The position numbers and the translations under genes are program-made. Positions 60,621 through 64,000 of a stretch of DNA of 64,000 bases are shown piece after piece. Positions within the stretch are counted from its first letter, which is position 1. Every line of letters starts with the position of its first letter. The DNA is from JBIOJM01 sp044450785. GTDB lineage: Bacteria; Planctomycetota; Planctomycetia; Isosphaerales; Isosphaeraceae. Where the stretch lies: positions 1-64,000 of the forward strand of contig JBIOJM010000010.1 of the NCBI GenBank assembly GCA_044450785.1, read 5' to 3'. A model generated the notes under the pieces. The model made no database searches. It was not told the DNA's origin and saw nothing but the letters and a program-made list of their open reading frames with translations.

Positions 60621-62219
60621 GTGAGTACGGCCACGCCTGCTTCCACCACCATGTCCAGCACGCGGACGTTGCCGCCGGTTCTCGGCCGACTATTAAGCGG
60701 GACGTTCTGGCTTGCGCTGCGGGTTCCCCTCCAGGTCGTCTTCTCGTTGTGGACGCTCCGGCTGGTCTTGGAGGCGATCAAGCCAGAGCAGTCCGGGGCA
60801 TATCGGTTCGCCTGGGGATTCGGCTTTTTTCAGATCCTATTCGAGTTTGGCGCCGGCTCGGCGCTGCAGAGGCAGATCTCCGATGCATGGACGCGTGGCG
60901 ATCGCGTGGCGGTCGAGCGTTCGATCGCCTGCGGGATCAATTTCTACATGGCGGTGGCGATCCTTCAGGTGGGGGCGCTGCTGGGCGTGGCCTACTGGGC
61001 GCTGCCGCACAGTACGCTTCAGGTCAGCTCCTACCCCTTGGTGGTGAAGCTGCTGTGGCTGCAGGCGGTGACAGCCCCATGCTTCGGCATCTCGGTGGTC
61101 GTTTCGAGCGTGCTTCAAGCGGCGCGGCGATACGATTTCGTGCCTCGAATCGAGCTGGTGATCACCGTGCTGCGATTCTTGGTGCTGGTGGTGGGCCTGA
61201 AGGCCGGAATCGACTTCTTCTGGCTGGTCACTACCCAGACGGTCGTGCAAGTCGGCCTGGGATTAGGGCCAGCCCTTTGGGTGATGATCCGCGAGCTCGG
61301 CCATTGGCCCCACTTTCACGGTGCGCGTTGGGCCGACTACAAGGCGCTGGGGCATTTCAGCTTCTACATCGCACTCATCCAGATCAGCGTGGTGCTGGCT
61401 GACAAGGTTGATACGACGATCCTCGGCTTCGTGCTTCCCAAACCCGCCGGGCACAACATCGCCGTTTACGACATGGTCTCGAAGCCGTTCTTGCAGCTTC
61501 GCCAGACCGGCTGGATGCTGGCGTACATGGTGATGCCGGCTGTTGCCAGCCTGGCGGCCGCGCGCGACGAGCGCGGGCTGGAGCGGGTCAAGTACGACGG
61601 CACTCGGCTGCACATCGGTGGTCTCTTGCCGGTAGGACTCTTGGCCTGGATCTATGCCGGCCCGTTCCTGTCGCTGTGCTTCGGCGACCGCTTGGGTTAC
61701 GACGCGGCCAACGTGGCGCCGCTCATGCGACTGTTTCTGATCGCGGCAATTCCGCTCGTCCTCTCAGTCCCCGTGCAAATGTCGATCGGCATCAACAAGA
61801 TCAAGGTCATCGCGTTGTCGGCCCTCGCCGGGTCGCTCGTGAATTTGCCCATCAGTTGCTACCTGACCATGCGGCTGGGAGTGGCGGGGGTGATCTGGGG
61901 CACCGTGCTGACAACGCTGTTCTCGAACTTGCTGGTGCCCGGCGTCTACGTTTTCCGGGTGCTCGAGATCACCCCGCGGACGTACCTGAAACGGACCTTG
62001 AGCGCCCCAATCGCCGGCGCCGCCGCGCTCATCGCCTCGACCTGGCTGTTGCGACTCCTGATGCCGGTCGGCTCTTCCGAGGAGATCCTCTGGGTCCGCG
62101 CATTGCTGTTCACCCTGCACTTGAGCACCGGCACCCTTGCCTACATCGGCGGCTACCTGCTGGTGCCGGCCGGCCGTGGGGACCTCGCCGAGCTAGCCAC
62201 CAAGCTGCGCCGGCGATAG
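60621..62219 (+). CDS. Polysaccharide flippase-like membrane protein (Wzx/PST type)
   Basis: The 532-residue protein starts at a GTG with SD AGGAAGGA. About twelve to fourteen membrane segments are visible, such as YKALGHFSFYIALIQISVVLADKVDTTILGF near the middle and AALIASTWLLRLLMPV near the end. The start SGTFWLALRVPLQVVFSLWTLRLVL is typical of PST/MATE-like lipid-linked oligosaccharide flippases. It would move a lipid-linked sugar unit across the membrane for polysaccharide assembly. It is not next to the glycosyltransferase island at the window start. Confidence 0.8.
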   Translation: MSTATPASTTMSSTRTLPPVLGRLLSGTFWLALRVPLQVVFSLWTLRLVLEAIKPEQSGAYRFAWGFGFFQILFEFGAGSALQRQISDAWTRGDRVAVERSIACGINFYMAVAILQVGALLGVAYWALPHSTLQVSSYPLVVKLLWLQAVTAPCFGISVVVSSVLQAARRYDFVPRIELVITVLRFLVLVVGLKAGIDFFWLVTTQTVVQVGLGLGPALWVMIRELGHWPHFHGARWADYKALGHFSFYIALIQISVVLADKVDTTILGFVLPKPAGHNIAVYDMVSKPFLQLRQTGWMLAYMVMPAVASLAAARDERGLERVKYDGTRLHIGGLLPVGLLAWIYAGPFLSLCFGDRLGYDAANVAPLMRLFLIAAIPLVLSVPVQMSIGINKIKVIALSALAGSLVNLPISCYLTMRLGVAGVIWGTVLTTLFSNLLVPGVYVFRVLEITPRTYLKRTLSAPIAGAAALIASTWLLRLLMPVGSSEEILWVRALLFTLHLSTGTLAYIGGYLLVPAGRGDLAELATKLRRR

Positions 62220-62261
62220 ATTGACTGATCTCCGCGGGATTGGGCACACGAGGGCGAGGCG

Positions 62262-63782
62262 ATGAGCGAATCGATTCAGCAGAACCGCGCGGGCGGGTCC
62301 GGGCATTTCCTGGAAGAGCTACGGGCAACGCTGGCGACGCATGCGAGCCGGACGGCGGTCTATTACAGGGACAGCTCGGTGACTTATGGGGAGCTCGATG
62401 CGCGAGCCCGGCGCTGGGCAGCCCGGCTGCATCAACTCGGCGTCGAGCCAGGGGACCGGGTGGCCGTCGTGACCGCGGCGAAGCTGCCGTTTCTGACTGC
62501 CCACCTGGGAACGCTGTATGCCGCGGCGGTTTCGCTGCCGTTGAACCCTCGGTTCACGGCTGACGAGCTGCGTTACTTCCTGCAAGACAGCGGCGCCCGG
62601 GCGGTGGTTGCGGGTGACGACGAGCGGCCCGTGATCGATTCGTTACGATCCGAGCTGCCGGAGCTGCGCGCGGTGCTGGCTGACGCCGAGGTCTCTGGTG
62701 CGCCCGAAGGGTATTTTTCCGAGCCGGCGGTCGGCTGTGAGCAAGCGTGCCTGATGCTTTACAGCTCGGGCACGACAGGGCGGCCCAAGGGCGTTGTGCA
62801 CACGCACGCCAACCTGGCCTCCAGTCTGCGCGCCTTGCAAGAGTTCTGGCGGTTCACGCCCGACGACGTGCTCGTCAACGTCTTACCGCTGTTTCACATC
62901 CATGGGCTCTCGTTCGCAACGCATTTGAGCCTCTTGACGGGAAGTTGTATGCTCATGGAAGACGCTTTCCATCCACGGCGGACCATGGACTTGGTGGGTC
63001 AGGGAACGGTATTCATGGCGATCCCCACGTTTTACTACAGTTTTCTCGACCGGCCCGAATTCAAGGTGGCTAGGCGGGAGTGGTGCAACGTGCGGCTGTT
63101 CACCTGCGGCTCGGCCCCCATCCGTGCCGAGGTGCTCCCCGAGCTGGAGGCGGTGCTGGGGCGGCCCGTCATCAACCGCTACGGCATGACCGAGGCACAC
63201 GTGATCACAAGCCTGCCGCTCGAGGGCCCCTGGCCGCAAGGCTCGGTCGGCTTACCGCTGCCGGGCATCGAGGTTCGGGTGGTCAAGGATGACGGCACGC
63301 CCGCGGGCCCGGCCGAGGTCGGCTCCGTTGGGCTCCGCGGCCCGAATTTGTTTCGCAACTACTGGGGGAACTCGGATGTCACGCGGGAGGCATTTGCTGA
63401 CGGCTGGTTCGACACCGGCGACCTGGGCACTCGCGATGCAGGCGGGTTCCTGACCCTGGTGGGCCGGAAGAATGATTTGATCATCACGAGCGGATTCAAC
63501 GTGTATCCCCAGGTGGTGGAGCGGGTGATCAACGAGTGCCCGGGCGTGCGGGAATCAGCCGTGGTGGGCGTGCCCGACAGGAAACGTGGCGAACGCGTGA
63601 TCGCGGCCGTCGTACGGAGCGACGAAACGCTGTCCGAGCGAACGCTCCGGAACTATCTGAGCGAGCGCCTGGTCGATTACCAGCGTCCGGCTGCGTTTGT
63701 GTTCGTCGAGGCCTTGCCGCGTAATGCAATGGGCAAGGTACTGCGGCGCGAATTGCTTCGAATCATGGTTGGGGAATCATGA
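62262..63782 (+). CDS. matB: Adenylate-forming acyl-CoA synthetase, probably malonyl-CoA synthetase
   Basis: The 506-residue protein has the AMP-binding signature LMLYSSGTTGRPKGVVHTH, the A5-type motif NRYGMTEAHVI, the A7 motif WFDTGDLG and the final catalytic Lys motif ALPRNAMGKVLRRELL. It activates a carboxylic acid to an acyl-CoA with ATP. MatB-type activity (malonate to malonyl-CoA) is supported by the MatC-like transporter gene overlapping its end by four bases (ATGA). The sequence itself is also close to general medium-chain or methylmalonyl-CoA synthetases, so the substrate is inference. Confidence 0.7.
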   Translation: MSESIQQNRAGGSGHFLEELRATLATHASRTAVYYRDSSVTYGELDARARRWAARLHQLGVEPGDRVAVVTAAKLPFLTAHLGTLYAAAVSLPLNPRFTADELRYFLQDSGARAVVAGDDERPVIDSLRSELPELRAVLADAEVSGAPEGYFSEPAVGCEQACLMLYSSGTTGRPKGVVHTHANLASSLRALQEFWRFTPDDVLVNVLPLFHIHGLSFATHLSLLTGSCMLMEDAFHPRRTMDLVGQGTVFMAIPTFYYSFLDRPEFKVARREWCNVRLFTCGSAPIRAEVLPELEAVLGRPVINRYGMTEAHVITSLPLEGPWPQGSVGLPLPGIEVRVVKDDGTPAGPAEVGSVGLRGPNLFRNYWGNSDVTREAFADGWFDTGDLGTRDAGGFLTLVGRKNDLIITSGFNVYPQVVERVINECPGVRESAVVGVPDRKRGERVIAAVVRSDETLSERTLRNYLSERLVDYQRPAAFVFVEALPRNAMGKVLRRELLRIMVGES

Positions 63783-64000
63783 TCGACCTCGCGTGGCTCT
63801 CACTGGCGGCCCTGGTGCTGGTGATCGTGTTGAGCTGCACGACGGCGGTCAATCCGGGGTTCGTCTCCCTGGCGCTGGCCTGGGTGATCGCAATCTACCT
63901 CGCTCCGCTCTCGGGCCGGAGCTTCACGATCGTCGAGATCGTGGCCGGCTTTCCCACGGATCTGTTTCTGACACTGGTGGGAGTGACGCTGCTCTTTACC
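63779..64000 (+). CDS. matC: MatC-type malonate/dicarboxylate transporter (3' truncated by window)
   Basis: The 74 residues before the window end start MIDLAWLSLAALVLVIVLSCTTAVNPGFVSLALAWVIAIYLAP, a first membrane hairpin. Next comes IVEIVAGFPTDLFLTLVGVTLLF. This matches the N-terminal domain of MatC-type dicarboxylate carriers. The ATG overlaps the stop of the acyl-CoA synthetase gene (ATGA at 63779-63782), indicating one operon for uptake and activation of malonate. Confidence 0.65.
   Translation, partial: MIDLAWLSLAALVLVIVLSCTTAVNPGFVSLALAWVIAIYLAPLSGRSFTIVEIVAGFPTDLFLTLVGVTLLFT

Noticed and set aside
1..64000. CRISPR array, tRNA, rRNA or intact insertion sequence
   Set aside because: No evenly spaced direct repeats with unique spacers were noticed, no cloverleaf-like sequence and no intact transposase. 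A short or divergent RNA gene could have been missed by eye.

Overview
The window is high-GC, gene-dense DNA that reads as a planctomycete chromosome, most likely from the Isosphaeraceae/Gemmataceae side of the phylum. That placement is inferred from gene content: an ECF sigma factor fused to WD40 repeats, a Ser/Thr kinase fused to WD40 repeats, four ECF sigma genes in 64 kb, type I sulfatases, a planctomycete-type Pro-rich secreted protein, and short palindromic or direct repeats lodged at and inside genes. No ribosomal RNA, tRNA, CRISPR array or intact insertion sequence was seen.

Layout. 1-10.8 kb is a surface-polysaccharide island: a decayed glycosyltransferase (GT) fragment, a methyltransferase-GT fusion, a double GT2 protein with TPRs, a GT4 enzyme, a polysaccharide deacetylase, a membrane P-loop/pentapeptide-repeat protein and a GNAT protein. 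Five repeat families sit inside or between the first three genes. 11-21 kb holds an SGNH hydrolase, the ECF-WD40 fusion, a fused double sulfatase, a HEPN-type two-gene module, a DUF6817-like protein and a broken gene ending in a formylglycine-generating-enzyme fragment. 21-23.3 kb is an ABC-2 permease without an adjacent ATPase.

23.6-30.4 kb is the most interesting block. Two tandem membrane-anchored von Willebrand A (vWA) proteins are followed by a PatA/PatG-type subtilisin protease, translationally coupled to the second vWA gene. Next come a hairpin and a 56-residue peptide with a Gly-Gly site and six cysteines. It looks like an undescribed RiPP-like or processed-peptide system.

30.4-38.3 kb has the WD40 Ser/Thr kinase with its ECF sigma factor, dnaA, an FmdB-type zinc ribbon and nnrE. 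38.3-46.8 kb holds an Rpn-type nuclease pseudogene, an SPFH protein paired with an NAD-kinase-like protein, a DUF4287/DUF5655-type protein, a sigma / anti-sigma / HtrA-like operon whose HtrA lacks two triad residues, a double GNAT protein and phoU. 46.9-54.1 kb has a Pro-rich secreted protein with its own terminator, guaB, a PIN-protein fragment and an ECF sigma gene followed by a membrane partner. 54.6-57.2 kb is a large decayed CheB-CheR-PAS-histidine kinase-receiver gene. 57.5-64 kb has a secreted glycoside-hydrolase-like protein, a Uma2 protein, a Wzx-type flippase, and a malonyl-CoA-synthetase-like gene overlapping the start of a MatC-type transporter cut by the window edge.

Themes: extracellular polysaccharide synthesis and degradation, extensive sigma-factor and propeller-based signalling, and pseudogenization with repeat insertion. 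Starts were chosen by Shine-Dalgarno (SD) sequence and domain boundaries where visible.
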